Source: Plectrocnemia conspersa | Lineage: Eukaryota > Arthropoda > Insecta > Trichoptera > Polycentropodidae | Assembly (NCBI GenBank): GCA_009617715.1 | Contig: VTFK01000003.1 | Coordinates: forward strand, 3,720,001 to 3,784,000 | Length of the DNA: 64,000 bases | Direction: 5' to 3' | Shown here: piece after piece, positions 1 through 12,589 of the stretch | Layout: every line of letters begins with the position of its first letter | Numbering within the stretch: position 1 is the first letter of the stretch | The notes under the pieces: model-generated | The model's database searches: none | Told to the model about the DNA's origin: nothing | What the model saw: the letters and a program-made list of their open reading frames with translations, nothing else | Program-made: the position numbers and the translations under genes

Positions 1-629
1 AAAATTATTCGTAAAAAAGTAGTATATACAATATATTAGTAGTTAAAAAATAGCATATTAGTATTTATATACGATATTAAAAAAATGTTGTGAAACTTAT
101 TTTATTAAATAAATTTACACCTTTGAATATTAACTATAACTTAATTTGCGATGAGTAGAAAAATTCGTTTTATACTATAAAAAGAAAAATCCATTTAGTG
201 AAGACTAATATTCTTTATTGCACTACTTGGAGTTGAATCTTAATTCACAGTCATAACTAATGTGATATATTTTTGCAAGAAGAAAATATTTTTTTTCCAA
301 AATTAAGTATGACTGTTTAAGTTATGGTCTTCCAAAAAACTTGCTACCATATCAAGGCCTTTAACACTATAGAAGTGCAATTAAAAATGAAAATCCTATA
401 GATCTGCCATATGAAATCTTTGCTCTTATCAAATTTCCATTAAAATAAATATCATTATCACTTGACTGACATCCTAAATATGGTATTAAATAACATAATT
501 TATCATCCCCATATATAAATAGATAATATAAAGTTATATTTGTATAATGGCCCAGTGGCATGATACGTGTTAAATTACAATTGAAAATAACTTGAGATTA
601 CTTGTGAAACACATTTATTTGCGAATCCT
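1..629. other. AT-rich, no feature seen
   Basis: No gene, repeat or ordered motif recognised on either strand. Confidence 0.6.
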
Positions 630-1000
630 TTTCAAAGCTTGAGAAGCTCTGACTTCGAAGGCACCTTGAAGCAGCACACTATTTTCCATAATGATCGCTC
701 GAAAGCGCGCATAAATACGCACCGCGCTACAAATCTGTGCGCAAATATCAATTCCAGGCATAAATTGCCCGCGTTTGTAACGAGCTCTGGATGCTGCTTT
801 TCGCCAGAGATATCCACTAATGCCAGCCCATTATTATGACCTAAGTGTGCGTGTGTGTATGCGTCTGAAGGTCCGAGATAAAGCCCTGACGAGGCGGAGT
901 CCGACAACGCGGATTTATTCAATTCACCATAATGGACCGAGCGAACAAACAAAGGACCAGTGTGATCGAACCGCAGAAATCATTGTTCTGACTTTTAATT
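630..1000. other. Balanced-composition island 1
   Basis: Non-repetitive segment with GATCGCTCGAAAGCGCGC and CCCATTATTATGACC-like words in otherwise AT-rich DNA. Overlapping open frames on both strands show no recognisable protein; a regulatory role is inference. Confidence 0.3.
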
Positions 1001-2289
1001 GTTAATGTATTAGTAAATAGTACAATAAATTAATACTGGATTACAAACGATCGTATATTAAATAATGAAGGATCCCAAAACCCATGCAGAAAGTTCTGAT
1101 TGAACCTAAATAGCCTAATGGCGTACTATCTAATTACGTAGTATCTTTAAAATATAGTCTATCAGACATTTATTAGACAAAGACATTGCAATTTTATTAT
1201 TGTTTAAGTACTAGAATATAATACTCTTATATATATACTAACCAATAATTTATTACGATTGCAATTTAAACTAGCTTCTATTGCGTTTATATAGTATAAT
1301 GGCGTATCATCTTATATATAATTGTTCTAAGCCGCCGCCGCCGTCGCTTCCGCTTCCGGACGCGCATAACTTTAAACGAAACATTCTCCGTTCAATTATC
1401 TACTCTGTAAATCGTATCGCTTTGTATTAACGGTGTGTAACAATACACGTAAACAAAGGATATATATTTAATTATAATAATAAATAATAATAAAAATTAA
1501 AATTGAATTTGTTCCGATTGATTTTCGAGCCGCCGGTAATGCGTTCTGTTGTTTCGACCAATCAAAAATAAGCATTCAAATATTCAAATAGCTTCGACCA
1601 ATGAAAAATAAGCATTCAAATTCAAATAGACAGTACCGTGACAACACTTTTAAATAATTATTATTTAATAATAAAATTTTGCTACGCGACAATAATTTTC
1701 ATTAATTCGTCATTTGACTGAATAAAAATGAAATGTATACATAATGTGTTGAGGATTAGAAGAATACATTGATTAAACTAGATAAACAATCATAAAATAA
1801 TCTGATGTAATGAAATTTCTTTCTCATTAGTAAATGTAATTAAAAATTGACTTTTATATTTACACATAAAACATAGAAATATTTTTTTTAAATTATAAAG
1901 TAACTTATGATGTCACCAAAAAACTTTTTTATTACGAAAATTTAAATTTATGATATAATTGTGTTATGCAGCGTTAAAACTGGCACTCAAACACATAAAA
2001 TACGCTAAAACACAATCAATGACTTATAATCACTCACATTGCACTAACTATATATGATCGATTGTGTTGTAGCGTTAGTAAGGTGTAACAAAATATTTTT
2101 TCATATCAGTAATATTTTTGAGCGGATGTGTAACCGATGCTATTTATTATTATTATTATTTATTTAACTGTAAACCTACTTTTAAATGATACAAAATGTT
2201 ACGTTTTAATATTATTTTTTATGTTGAAAACATTTTGATATTTTTTGTTTTAATAATATTTAGTTAAGTTACAAACCTATTTTAAAAAA
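1001..2289. other. AT-rich, mostly featureless
   Basis: Apart from a GCCGCCGCCGCC stretch near 1331 and the tandem CCAAT units at 1553, nothing was recognised. A TTA microsatellite lies near 2143. Confidence 0.5.
1553..1629. repeat. Two tandem units of about 40 bp with CCAAT words
   Basis: TTCGACCAATCAAAAATAAG at 1553 recurs as TTCGACCAATGAAAAATAAG at 1593, each followed by CATTCAAAT. Two copies only. Confidence 0.8.
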
Positions 2290-2790
2290 TATTACAACGA
2301 AATCTCTTTGTAACGAATACCGAAATAACAAAATTCCCAGTATAACGAATCTTTAATTTGTCCCCGAAAAACTTGCATACAAAATGTTTTCATTATAACG
2401 AAGACTGATCTCAGTATAACGAAATATTTTGATCCGAATTTAAGAATGACGTTGCAACTTTACACAATATTTCTCCAAATTCAGTTCGTTCTTGACGTGG
2501 TGTGTGACAGATGTGTTCAAAAGCGACATTACAGGTGTTTCGCTGACCCTCAAACTTTTTTTATAAAACATTTTTTTCACAAATTTTATTGTTTCATACA
2601 GTATCCTTAAAAAATGGGCAAAAAAAAACTATCTGTCAACCTTATAAGAGGTTATTTCGATGTTGTAGTAATGTGATAATTAAAAAAATAAAATATATCA
2701 TCTTCCTTACGTTCAATATAACGAATTTTCAGTATACCAAAATTTATTCATTGGTTCCGTGAGCTTCGCTGTATTGAAATTTCATAGCAC
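2290..2790. mobile_element. Probable pogo/Tigger-type MITE, degraded
   Basis: Repeated TATAACGAA words cluster at both sides (near 2341, 2394, 2418, 2717), with CAGTATAACGAA on the left and TTCAATACAGCGAAGC on the right in reverse complement. This matches the TTCGTTATA-rich ends of pogo/Tigger elements. No open transposase remains and exact ends and the TA duplication were not fixed. Confidence 0.45.
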
Positions 2791-3157
2791 AATTTTTTTA
2801 ATTTATTATTATCTAGCCAAGTTTTAAACCTATTCATAAATGATATACAATATTTAGATTTATCATTAAATATCTAAGTTTCAATATAACGATAAAATCT
2901 AACGTTGTAAATCTAATAAATAATATAAAATGTTTTCTTCTGGAAATATTTAGTCAAGTTGTAAACCTATTTTCAAATGAATTGAAAATCTTAAGTAGTT
3001 TTTTTATAGATTGAACTATTTTGTCTATCATTGAAAATCCTAAATATTAATGTCCAATTTGAACCATTAAATTTTAAAAAATATTTTTAAAAATCAGAAC
3101 GAAGCAAAAATTATATTTAAAACCCAAAAAGTTGAGGGTCCGGTATTCGCACACTCG

Positions 3158-3199
3158 CTAGCTATCGGTACCTCACGATAGTGAGGTACCGACAGCTAG
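3158..3199. repeat. Near-perfect 19-bp-arm hairpin
   Basis: Arms CTAGCTATCGGTACCTCAC (3158-3176) and GTGAGGTACCGACAGCTAG (3181-3199) pair with one mismatch around a GATA loop. It may be a transposon-end hairpin; no second copy was seen in this window. Confidence 0.85.
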
Positions 3200-3339
3200 T
3201 TAAACATAATTGCTTGATTTTGTATAACACTATTGTATGTTTTTCGCTATGATTGTTCTAAAACACGCTTTTTCATATGTACTTGTATATGCAGTATAAA
3301 TTGAGAATAACCACTACATTAAATAATTAGCATTTTATA

Positions 3340-4310
3340 AATTAAATTTGTTTTATTGCGCAATGGAAATAATTGCCACGTGCCAGCTCAGTCGGTGGTC
3401 CAGATCAGCGTTAACGACTCTCGCATACGAGTCTCAGACATTCGGAAGTGATTGCACACACACATACACACTGGGTCGATATTTCACGTTGGCAACTCGG
3501 TTTATAATAACGACCATTGATGGAATTTGCTGTTCTTGTCGTAGACGTATGGCCGGTCGTTCGGCTATGGAAGTCGTTAGCTAGTGGCTAGTGTACCAAA
3601 GGCGACCACTACTCTTATTGTCGCTGTTGTTCTTCTCGTCTTCTCTCGTTTTATTTTGCCGACTTTTGCGAGCAATTCTCATTTACCACCTCTGGCAAAT
3701 TATCGAAGCCTTACTCCATTGATTTGCGCGCTTAAAACAGCATAATGACTTTTGAAAAAGGCTGTCAAACATGATAGTGTGTTAAAAAAAAGTACGTGTA
3801 TTTATTATTAAAATAAAAAATCATATTTTACAGACAATACATAATTAAAAAAAATTGTATTAATATATGGTTTTATATCGTGAAACTATAAATCCAAACT
3901 AATAAAACTCGTATGTACGTACCATTAACGTGTGCATAAAATACTTATTTGTACATTTGTACGTATGCTTATATGTATATACGTGAAGGTATTCCTCTCT
4001 TCACTGGTTTTATATTGGTTCAATTATGCGGGTAAAGTGAGCTAAAAGGGCGACGAATTATGGCGTCGGTACAACAACACAGCCTCCGTCTCCACCATTT
4101 CGTGCTTACCGCGTTCAGATGTCAGCTTTCATTCAATGTCAATCTGACTGCGAAGCGATAAACTAGACCTTAAAATACTGCCGAGCATCTAATCATTGTC
4201 CTGTGTGTGGCGATACAAAGCCGCGTCTCTTGTTCTAATGCGGTGTTCGCAATACGCTTCGAGCGGATGCCTTCAGAGTCCTGACCGCTAGTGAGAAAAT
4301 ATAGCCTTCG
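3340..4310. other. Balanced-composition island 2
   Basis: Unique sequence in two blocks (about 3370-3720 and 4010-4300), with CACGTG near 3377, ACACACACATACACAC, and GGGCGACGAATTATGGCG. No coding frame with recognisable protein. Confidence 0.3.
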
Positions 4311-4785
4311 ATCGGTATGAATTTGATTTGAATAAATCTAAAATAATCACGAGAAGCTGTGGCGGTACGGCGGTAATGCAAAGGAAGACGCAGTGTTTGA
4401 ATCGACGCCCATCGAGCGATGAAAAGCTCATTTGTATTCAATTTCATGGGAAATTGTGTTGATAAGAATGATCGGCGAGCAATAGATTCTGAATCTAAAT
4501 TCATAATTCAGTGTAGGATTAATTTTAATTATGTATTCAATATAAAGAAAAACAGCAAACTACAATGTGTTTATTGACATTGCTTAATGGAACAAAGAAA
4601 AATAGTCAAATGACACTACGTTTTTCAATCATAACAAATCATATAATAATTTGTTATATTATCTGATATTGCTCATTTAATTAAGTGTCAGTATGTGTGC
4701 GCATATCCTTTAAAAACATATTTTTAATGTCTTAAAGCTGAAACTGCTATGAGAACATTTCTCTGTACATACTAGGTAAACGAGG
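4311..4785. other. No feature recognised
   Basis: Mixed composition grading to AT-rich; an 89-codon minus frame has no recognisable product. Confidence 0.5.
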
Positions 4786-6010
4786 TGTAATCAAAAAGTA
4801 CGGTGAATCATTTTATTACGAACAAAGTAATAAGCTTACATCAAATTTGAATTAATTTAGTACTTCAAAGTACTCTTCTTGGCTAGCCATGCAGTTATCC
4901 AAACGTTGATTCCATGATTGCAAGCATTTCTGGAAGGCTTCTTTCGGAAGGGCTTTTAGTTGCCTCGTTTTGGCTCTCTCAATGTCGAAAATGGTGGCAA
5001 AATGATTTTTTCTTAGCACAGTTTTTATTTTTGGAAAGAGTCAGAAGTCGCATGGTGCTAATAAATTCAGAAAGAAAGGTGAATGTCCACAGACAGGAAT
5101 CTTTTTTTGTCAAAATTTCGCGGATCAGAAGCGAGATGTGGCACGGCGGGTTGTCATAATGAAGGAGGATTGATCAATTTTTCTGGTCTCTTTCCCCGTC
5201 AGTGCCGTAGCTAGAGTATGTGCCGCCTGTGGCAATCCTTAAAATTGCCCCCCATTTCTTAAAATAATAAATTGATAATTGTTAAGCTCTTGATATTCGT
5301 AGATTTACATAAATGTTAGGTTATTCAGGGTTAAGAACCACACTAGACGATTCCATCGCGAATATGCCGCCCCCAAGTTTGTGCCGCCCGGGGCGGCCCG
5401 CCCCATCCGCCCCCCATAGCTACGCCACTGTTCCCCGTACATCGTTTCGCACACGTTGCAGTATGCCCTCACTACCGAAAAAACAATTAGCATGACCATG
5501 ACTGACGTGTCTTCTTAGCGCGAGGAGAGTCACTCGTTTTCCATTGGGAATCCTGCATTTTCATCTCATGATCATACCCATACACCCAACTTTCATCTCC
5601 AGTTAAAATTTTGACCATGAAGTCCGGATCTCCATCAAGACGATCCTTTAATTCCGTGCAAACTGACACACGATTTTCCTTCTGTTCGTCAGTCAAAAAT
5701 CTGGGAACAAATTTCGCACTCACTCGTCTCATTTGAAAATTATTGGTTAAAATGCTTTGCGCAAACCCGCGAGATGTTCAGTTCTTTAATAAGCTCTCGA
5801 ATATTCAATCGCAATCAAACTTGCAAACAATTTTCCGAGTCACCGCATTATCACCATACACTGATTTTAATATTTCATGAGCTTCTTTGCCACTTTTTTG
5901 CAACTTAAAACCAAACTTAATGTTGGTCGAAATCCATAATGCGCGATAGACACAGTAAAAAAACTCAGTGAACATCACGCCTTCCACTTTTTATCCAAAA
6001 CACGCACACG
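4786..6010 (-). mobile_element. Mariner transposon relic, internally deleted
   Basis: Reading the minus strand gives, in order, mariner transposase pieces: a helix-turn-helix start (KLQKSGKEAHEILKSVYGD, about 5990-5805), NIRELIKELN near 5800, then RFLTDEQKENRVSVC with TGDESWVYGYD (5732-5487), then YDNPPCHISLLIREILTKK and a C-terminal FQ/W block (about 5190-4860). The first catalytic Asp (TGDE) and second Asp (YDN) are present. The linker after the first helix-turn-helix (normally the WYKRF...RSGRPS part) is deleted, frameshifts and stops are present, and a 231-bp hAT MITE interrupts the gene. The left end GAGGTGTAATCAAAAAGTAC looks like a mariner terminal repeat; the matching right repeat was not found. 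Confidence 0.85.
5200..5430. mobile_element. hAT-type MITE nested in the mariner relic, 231 bp, perfect 8-bp TSD
   Basis: The element starts CAGTGCCGTAGCTA and its other end, reverse-complemented, reads CAGTGGCGTAGCTA. It is flanked by the exact 8-bp duplication TTCCCCGT (5192-5199 and 5431-5438). Removing the element and one duplication restores continuity of the mariner sequence. The 8-bp duplication and CAGTG terminus point to hAT. The interior is rich in GCCGCC/CCCGCC words and has no coding capacity; small open frames here are spurious. Confidence 0.92.
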
Positions 6011-6189
6011 CTTTACTCACACAATCGTATTGTGGGAGCTAACAACCAGTTACTGTGATATTATATATATTTTATTTTGTGCGAAATAGACCAAAATATA
6101 TATTTTATAGCTGGATGTGGCACAGACGAAAACATTGAAATGACCATTGCTTCATCAACAAGAACAAGCTAGACAACGAATATTTTTAC

Positions 6190-6390
6190 GACACTTTAAT
6201 AAATTTTTGACTTCTGAGAAGTGATAATTATTTTTGCCCCCTCCTATTGACCAAAATTCTGTTTGAATACACTTTGAGCAATACTTTCATATTATAAATC
6301 TGTAGTAATAGCGGTAAGGATAGCTATTATATTTTTAAAACATAGTATAATATCTAAGTGCAGACAAACTATAGAGAAATATGCGAAATG
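6190..6390 (+). repeat. Hairpin-ended repeat family, partial copy
   Basis: Shares the block TTTTTGACTTCTGAGAAG, then CTCCTATTGACCAAAATTC, then GGTAAGGATAGCTATTA with copies at about 17823-18060 and 35980-36205. The hairpin terminus present in other copies is missing here. It directly follows the mariner relic. Confidence 0.8.
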
Positions 6391-7339
6391 TAGTTCTTCC
6401 GCTTATTTTCCCCTGAAACAAATATATTGGACTTGACCTGATAAAAGTTCTAAACCTATTATTAATTTTAGAACTTTCATTAGGTTAGGTTTAGGTTAAA
6501 TACTTATACTTATTTTCTAACTTAATATAATTACTAAAACATTAAATTATTATTCTAAAAATATTTGGATTATTCCAAAAAAAACAGAACTAATTATACT
6601 ATAAATAAATTGCTAATATAATATTTATTTTGCTGTGTCACACGTTGTCTCTAATATACAATATTAACATTCGCATCTCTCCTACTTCAAATAAATGTTG
6701 TTATTTGGCAGCATACATATTTATATATTACATCGAGGTTTTACTTTTCTCCTCATATCTTAATGATATTGTCTCTTGCCAAGGTCTCTGTCGTCTTCGA
6801 ATTACATTTCCTTATTTTTTCTACTGTAATATTTGATCAGCATTTATTAAATGGTTTGCAAGATTAATTTAATAATGTGCAACATAAACATTTAGCTTTC
6901 AAATAAACACGGTTAACATTCAATATAAAACAATCAAATTCAACAGGGTAAAAACACCTTGATAAAGTTCTCAAAAGAAATACATTATTTGCTGTAACCC
7001 CCCTGAAATTTCCTGCGATAGATAAAAGTCTTATCAAACACAGTCATTCAGAGTAATATAATTAAATAAACGTGTCTATACAGAAAAGGGTGTGGATTAA
7101 GAAGAACCGTTGATAAGTAATTAATATTTGATTAGATTATATTAAAAAAAACAAACAGGACTCGAATTATTGGAGTTATCTTAACTACATAGTAAATAAA
7201 TTAAGGCTTCATATATTATTAGATAATGGTATTATATATTATCTTTTGATTGCAATAAAATCTCCCTATTTACTTAATTGGACTTTGTACAAAATAATAA
7301 AATAGTATTTCCTTGCTACTCTTTATATAGTGCAACCAA
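6391..7339. other. AT-rich, no gene
   Basis: Contains a short TTAGGTTAGGTTTAGG tract near 6480, resembling the insect telomere repeat, but only two or three units. Confidence 0.5.
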
Positions 7340-7740
7340 AATTATCAATTGATAACCCCTTACGGAATCCAGGGTCGGTCATTCGCGGTCCGCGGATCAC
7401 TCGAGGGACGCGGGCCGTCAACGTCACGGGGCACCGTGAGTGATTGGACGAGTATTGTTTCGTGAATATAAAACGAAGCAACGATGCCAGAAGAATGTCG
7501 GCTACGGTGCGTGTTTTACATAAAACCGATTTCCATTCTTCACGCAGTGGAGCAGCGCCGATTGGACGATGCTCTGATCAGATAAGAGCGACGTCTCGCT
7601 ACTACACTACACACTACACCGCCCTTAATTAAACCTCGTGCCCTTTTCGGAAGCGAGATGCGTATAAATATATAAAGAGAGCGGGGTGCAATTATAATAC
7701 AATGCCAGATTGATTTTTTCGTGCCTCTTTTCTCGGCCGA
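7340..7740. other. GC-rich island 3, possible promoter or enhancer
   Basis: CGCGGTCCGCGGATCACTCG and CAACGTCACGGGGCACC are followed by CCGATTGG and CTGATCAGATAAGAGCG, then TATAAATATATAAAGAGAGC near 7662, which resembles a TATA region. No adjacent coding exon was found. Confidence 0.3.
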
Positions 7741-8939
7741 AGCGAAAACTGGACGCTCAGATGGGTGTATCTGCAGAAAGGATCAGAAAACAACGTAAAC
7801 GGCGAGCTGATCAATTATAGATGAAGGATGCGTTTGATGTGAAACGTCCTTGTGAACCGAGAGAGTAAATCTACTTCGTACACGCATTTTTTATAATATT
7901 ATATTCGCCATTAAAATTATAACATAAAAATAATATATTATTGATTAAATTTTCTTTGATTCATTACATATGTATCCGTAGTTATAAATAATTATTATTA
8001 TATAGATAAAAATTGATCTATGGAGAGTACTCAAAAGTAATATAATTTACCCATGATAATATTATTTATTTAATAAACAATTTATTGTTAAAAAGTGGAT
8101 TCTAAATAATTAATTATAAAATGTTTAACATTTTGGTGAACGATAGTGACGAGTGGCAATTAAACACAGATTAGCCGCTTGTAAATTTTATTTAAATTAT
8201 GATTGTTTGTTTGAGTTCGGTGGACGACGCGCCGCCGGCCGTTGTATTCCTTTCGTAATCGCCAAACAAGTGTGCTGCTCTTGCTGCGCTACATCAAACC
8301 GTGTTACTAAAGTTCCAGCTAGCTCATGGCTAAACATATAATTTTATCCCCATAGTACTCCCTCCCAACAAATTTAAAATTACAAAATTCAAATAGAAAA
8401 AGAGACGGAGACCTTTGCATTGTCAATTGTGTATATGTTGGTTTTGTTGGTTAGTTTTGATAGTGTGCCACCTCATAACTAACTAAATATTTTTTTATAT
8501 ATATGTAAACATCTATATATGAAAAATAAATTAAAATAATTGTCTTAAATAATCAAATTACTGATTTTATAAATAAAGATACTACGATTTTTTTATATGC
8601 AAGTTCTAAAGCATTTCTGGCCATCTGTGTAGTTACCATCTATACATTCAGAAATTTTAGAACAAAGTGCATATTTGTATGGCGAAGATGCCGCGATACA
8701 TAAGACTCCATATGGATTTAAAAATAAAGACTGTCGAAGAAAAATCAGCTTTAGAATAGGAATTCTGAAGCAGCAATATCGTTAAATGTTGTTAGAAACA
8801 CTAGACGACTGCTTACGGCTCTTTCAGTAAATTTTAGATGTATTATTGTAGTCTCATCGGAAAATTTTCCACTGTGACGGGCTTTACTAAAAATGATCAC
8901 TCTCATTAACGCCCTATACTTTAACATCATCTAAAAAGT
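7741..8939. other. AT-rich with one balanced patch, no gene
   Basis: GACGACGCGCCGCCGGCCG occurs near 8222 in a 150-bp balanced patch; otherwise nothing recognised. Confidence 0.5.
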
Positions 8940-9230
8940 CAACATTTTTCCAGTTTGTCGCCCACCATTGGTCGATTAATTAAGAACCCCACCAATTAAA
9001 ATGCCCCAGTACTACGGTGCGAGACACGGCCGAGCTCTGATTGGTCGTCGAATTAGGAAAAGCGTTAATTTTCCGCCGGTAATTAAAAAGGGGCGTGCCA
9101 GCTCTCGCTTCTAATTGGAGAGAAGGGTTGAAACAAACGCAAGCGCTTCGTCATCTCCCTTAATACCTCCCCCCAAAGTCGCCACCTTTTCCGCAAACAG
9201 CGCAAATCGATAGATGGAAAACGAGAAAGA
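8940..9230. other. Island 4, dense AATTA/TAATT words
   Basis: Contains GATTAATTAAG, CCAATTAAAA, GAATTAGG, GTTAATTTTCC, GTAATTAAAAAGG and CTAATTGG within about 180 bp, a strong cluster of homeodomain-type core sites, plus CTGATTGGTCG. Confidence 0.4.
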
Positions 9231-9479
9231 CGCCCTAGTAATTATATCAAAAATAACTAATTTGCTTTTAATTTTTATATCTATTCTCGTTTCTTACATA
9301 TACGATTTTTTCTGTTGTTATTTTAATTAATAAATCAACCCGAATGGAATATTACAGTGATAAAAAATAAATATAAAATATAAACACACATAGATATCTA
9401 CTGAAAGATGCGTTGTTTTCGTTGCGTAAAAGTCTCTATGTTGGATATACTTGTAGTATATATATATACCTTTATAATT

Positions 9480-9740
9480 GTGTTACATAATGTACGAGCC
9501 GCTAGCTCGAGTCTCATCCGAGGGAAAAGCGAGTTTCCCTTTAGGCAATCAGCGACCGTTAAATAAGCCGGCGCTAAGATTTCCTCTCCGCTCTCTCACA
9601 CCCACCCACCCCCATGGCACACCCCCGCAGGCGGTGGCGCAGCACCCCGGGGATGCCAGTAGCCAATCACCGGCAAGCGTAATAGAGCCTGGGATTAATT
9701 AAGGGAACAACGCCCAGCAAACACCACTTCTGTGGAGGAA
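9480..9740. other. GC-rich island 5
   Basis: GCTAGCTCGAGTCTCATCCG, CCGTTAAATAAGCCGGCGC, CACCCACCCACCCCC and GGGATTAATTAAGGG. No gene recognised. Confidence 0.3.
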
Positions 9741-12589
9741 TGCTGTGCTCATACATACACACAATACACTTGTAGGTATGTACACCTTCATTTGGCCCAA
9801 CCCTTGTTTCTGCGAATGCTGACCAGTAAATGTGTGTATGTATATGTTATACTCTTCTGTAAGTTTCATATAAGATCTGAAATATACTTTTTAGATTTTG
9901 CACGAATTAAACTCAATATATCTGAATGACTAAACTATAATTATAAAATTAGTTATATTAACCCTTATCTTCTCGGTGAGATGTATTTTTAACGACTTCG
10001 TTTTAATAATAAAAAAATAAAACCATTTTTCATCGTGGTGTATCGCAACAAGTAATGTTTTGTTAAAGTTTTTTCATACTATTTTTAGAATCATCATCAA
10101 GCATTTGTTTTCATGGGTCTTGATATGCCTATTATACTGAAACCCTTTGAGTGATCTATATTCTGAAAAAAAAAAAAGACGCACTGAACTATGTCTGAGG
10201 AGTAAAAAATGAGTAGCGTCGAACATGTGCAAATAAATCCGCACGACGTACGATTCGTGGACCGGAAATTTTTTTTCACGACGAGATCTTTAGTAAACAT
10301 AGTTAGTCCCACTTTACTCTGAATTTCTCTAATCATACGTGCGGTGGTGAGAAGCTTATTTTTATCAATATTTACCTAATAAATTGATGAAAAGCACATG
10401 TAATAATTAGTATAGAAAATGCCTGCCAATCCTTCCAATTTGTTCGATAAATTATCATAATGTACATATTATCTTTTTATATTAAAATATTAACTTTTGT
10501 TTTTTTTTTAATAATTTTCATAAATTATATGCTTTAATTTTAACAAATATTTGACATAAAATATTACGTTTCACATTTAAAATCAATATTTTTAAAAACA
10601 GTATGCTAATTAGTTTGAAACGATTGACATATTCCCATATTTTATAAGAGAAAATGTAATTTAAATAGTAATGCATATGGGGAGCAAATTATTAGACCAC
10701 AAAAACTAGGCGGCAATGCTGAAACACATTTATTTAGGGGAACTATGACTGTGTCTAATCCGTCCAATCTGTCTAATCCGTCCGCTAGAAGCATAATTTA
10801 AAAATTTTAGTAAATTCTATTTAAAGGTAATATATAATATATATTCTTAATTTGATTTATTTGTGATTTCTAATCGTATAATTGACACGTGTTTGTCGTA
10901 CACGTGTTTCTTTTCCAAGAATTTTGGAAGGCTTGTAACGCAAAACAAGTCGTAAATATTGTTATTTAAATACCTAATTTTAGAAAGAGCTTTTATTTAA
11001 AATTTATTAAAATATTTCATTGTAGCTATTTTATTTTAGTTTTATTTAAAAAAATCGCAACGAAGCGTCTTATTTTATGGTCTTTTCAATATTGATCGAT
11101 TATCAGCGTAGCTCTGCTTAATGAGCGTTGTGATAAAGTAAATTATATCATATGAAAGTTTGTAATGAAGTGTTGACGGAAGTGTATTTCAAATTCAAGT
11201 TAATAATATGCGCTATTTATACGCTTATATACGCTTGATCTGAATGGGGAAGGCTTTCTTGTTCGCCCATTTTTGATGCGACGGTAATTTATGAAAATTA
11301 ATGGGTGCAGTTGGATTTGTTTATTTCCGTTTAAACCAATGCAGTTACAGCAATATCATACTTGTAATTTCGCATTCAACCTGCTGCGTTTGTCAATGCA
11401 ATACAATAGCATTTGTGTTGGTTGGAATTGGAATTTTTTAGCAAATCTATTGTATTTTTAACCTTTAAAATTAATTTTCAAGTATAAATATTTTTTAACA
11501 ATTAGCTATATTAGCTAAATAAATTAATAAAATAAAAATAAATCTCACCTTTATATTATTTTTATTAAATAAATTCGCATAGCAACAACGAATAAACACA
11601 TGTTACAAATTAATTTTATGTAATTAATATTTTACACGTATTGCTTTAAATGATTATCATTAATACACGTGTATCGATTAAATATTTAGTTTAAATATAG
11701 AACGATTTAAATTAATAAGTAAATAACAATGGCACTTTGTTTATTGCGCTTTTAACGCGTATTGCAACACGTTTTTTCTCACGCTCAGTCCAAGTAAAAT
11801 TTAATAAGTTCTCTATACCTTCCCAATCGTCTTCCCATACTAACTTTTCAATTCCATCCGATTCTAAACATTGCTTTCAGCGAGTAGAAAAAACTGATGA
11901 TATTTTAAAGCCGCAAAACTTAATGCTAAATGAAAACTCGTTCAAGGACACGGCGTTAAATTGAAAATATTTATTTCAAAATATTCATGCTACACATGAT
12001 TAAAAAAACACAGATCTAGGCGTTTGTATATATTATTATATATAACGACTCAAATTTTCATGAAAATTACCTTTTAATGTTTACCAATTATAGATATCTA
12101 TAAACTTTACTAAAAAAATATTATATTGTGTACTATCGCAAATATTATTTTGTATATTTTTGTTCTAATATTTTACGTCAACCCGATTAAAATATATTCT
12201 GAAAAATTCACATACTTTGTTTCGTGATTTTCGTCAAAACATCAGTTCGTTCTAAATCTTAGTAGCTGTTAATTGGCTATAAGGTTTGATTGATTATCTG
12301 TCAGTTTTCTTAAATTATAGAGAAATGAGACGAACATGTTCAATTATAACGACTACCTGTTAGCGAATGAAGGTTTACACATTTTGATATAAATACATAC
12401 GTTTAGTAGAATCCGATGTTAAAGCGGAACACAAACTTTCGATAGCATACTGAAACTGTTGAAAGTCATGCTGTTATTTTCATTTTAAGTAAAAAATAAC
12501 TATGTATGTATGTGTTATATAAGCAATAGTTGTCCCAGTTATATTTAATATAATATAATAAAATCATATTATAGTTAACCGTTAAAAAC
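9741..12589. other. AT-rich, no gene
   Basis: Short direct repeats GTCTAATCCGTCC near 10753 and 10773. The region near 10090-10340 has a 79-codon minus frame without recognisable product. Confidence 0.5.

Noticed and set aside
5305..5499. Open frames on both strands at 5.3-5.5 kb
   Set aside because: They are translations of the GC-rich interior of the nested hAT MITE and do not respect its boundary.
6478..6500. Telomeric TTAGG array
   Set aside because: Only two or three imperfect units (another GGTTAGGTTAG near 27369); too short to be a telomere or interstitial telomeric block.
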